The position numbers and the translations under genes are program-made. DNA of 52,527 nt. Origin: Gallibacterium salpingitidis (lineage in GTDB: Bacteria > Pseudomonadota > Gammaproteobacteria > Enterobacterales > Pasteurellaceae). The notes beneath the pieces are model-generated. The model saw only the letters and a list, made by a program, of their open reading frames with translations. It did no database searches and had not been told where the DNA came from. Shown here in pieces: positions 52,158 through 52,527 of the stretch (position 1 is the stretch's first letter; each line of letters starts with the position of its first letter). Where the stretch lies: assembly GCF_001678495.1 (NCBI RefSeq), contig NZ_JTJL01000018.1:1-52527 (forward strand), read 5' to 3'.

Positions 52158-52468
52158 TGAAAAATTTAACTTTAATTCTTAGTGCGATTATCCTTACCAC
52201 TGCAACAGTAGCTCAAGCTAATACTGATATTGAACGCGGTAAACGTTTATTTAATCAAGGTTGTGCTTTATGCCATGGTAAGCAAGGTGAAAAATCTGCG
52301 TTAAATCAATCTGCAATTATTAACACCTTAAGTGTTGATGAAGTAGTGACAGCATTACAAAAACGTAAATCAGGTGAAATTGTTGGCGCTGGCAATGCGG
52401 CCAAATCTCGTCTTAATGACGATGATATGAAAGCGATTGCTGAATACCTACAAACACTAAAAAACTAA
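52157..52468 (+). CDS. Small monohaem c-type cytochrome
   Basis: This 103-residue periplasmic electron carrier has a signal peptide ending VAQA|NTD (about residue 21) and the haem-binding motif Cys36-x2-Cys39-His40 in GCALCHG. The class I helices follow, ending DDDMKAIAEYLQTL. The loop that normally carries the distal Met ligand (about residues 78-89) reads GEIVGAGNAAKS and has no Met or His. The only Met of the mature protein is in the last helix, so the sixth haem ligand is unclear. It is coupled to the TlpA-like gene by a 1-nt overlap and ends the operon. Confidence 0.93.
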   Translation: MKNLTLILSAIILTTATVAQANTDIERGKRLFNQGCALCHGKQGEKSALNQSAIINTLSVDEVVTALQKRKSGEIVGAGNAAKSRLNDDDMKAIAEYLQTLKN

Positions 52469-52490
52469 TTTTATCGTTAGATAAGTAAAA

Positions 52491-52511
52491 GGCTGAACAC
52501 AAAGTTCAGCC
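52491..52511. terminator. Hairpin at the end of the iron operon
   Basis: GGCTGAAC (52491-52498) and GTTCAGCC (52504-52511) pair around ACAAA. The T-run (complement of AAAA at 52487-52490) follows the stem only on the minus strand. It therefore fits a terminator for a convergent gene beyond the window edge and may also stop the iron operon. Confidence 0.65.
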
Positions 52512-52527
52512 TCAGACCGCTGACAAA

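Overview
The window is AT-rich, densely coded chromosomal DNA from a gammaproteobacterium, most likely Pasteurellaceae or a close relative. Supporting signs are the Haemophilus-like CspD, OppABCDF, GlnS, HolD-RimI and NrdR-RibD, and the codon use. By eye I found no copy of either classical Pasteurellaceae DNA-uptake core (AAGTGCGGT or ACAAGCGGT), so I do not name a genus. I found no rRNA, tRNA, CRISPR array, transposase, integrase or phage gene.

Layout. 1-270: a multi-hairpin element. 271-4000: msrAB, metF (with MetJ boxes) and glnS. 4281-6303: an exported gamma-glutamyltransferase with its own promoter and terminator. 6587-11290: a complete tripartite efflux unit (macA, macB and an outer-membrane lipoprotein) behind a palindromic operator. 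11346-15592: cspD, sbcB and a monomeric isocitrate dehydrogenase. 15833-19216: a large autotransporter whose signal peptide is split by a run of ten C residues; it is out of frame here, so phase OFF. 19229-22063 (minus): nfeD with an in-frame TGA, qmcA and brnQ. 22294-24096: an acyl-CoA synthetase with a perfect CRP site upstream. 24240-31644 (minus): an oligopeptide importer with two tandem OppA proteins, each with the same promoter and leader hairpin. 31857-33738: selD and a GNAT enzyme. 33811-36552 (minus): thrS with an anticodon-like leader hairpin, and folE. 36706-39153: holD-rimI facing ribD-nrdR. 39176-43120: hrpA, diverging from a PerM/AI-2E family membrane protein. 44484-52468: an eight-gene iron-uptake operon.

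Most genes are housekeeping. The accessory or regulatory points worth attention are these. (1) The phase-variable ESPR autotransporter. (2) The FTR1-P19-DUF2318-FtsX-FtsX-ATPase-TlpA-cytochrome c operon. It matches the layout known from Campylobacter Cj1658-Cj1665, but ends in a small c-type cytochrome without the usual Met ligand and has an FTR1 protein with three copies of its periplasmic helical domain. (3) The duplicated oppA promoter and leader. (4) The thrS translational operator. (5) The nfeD nonsense codon.

The iron genes appear to form one machine. P19 would bind periplasmic iron, FTR1 would carry it inward, and the DUF2318 protein, thioredoxin and cytochrome would handle the linked electron transfer. 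The two FtsX-type permeases and the ATPase would form an ABC unit of unknown cargo. This scheme is inferred from family knowledge and gene order.
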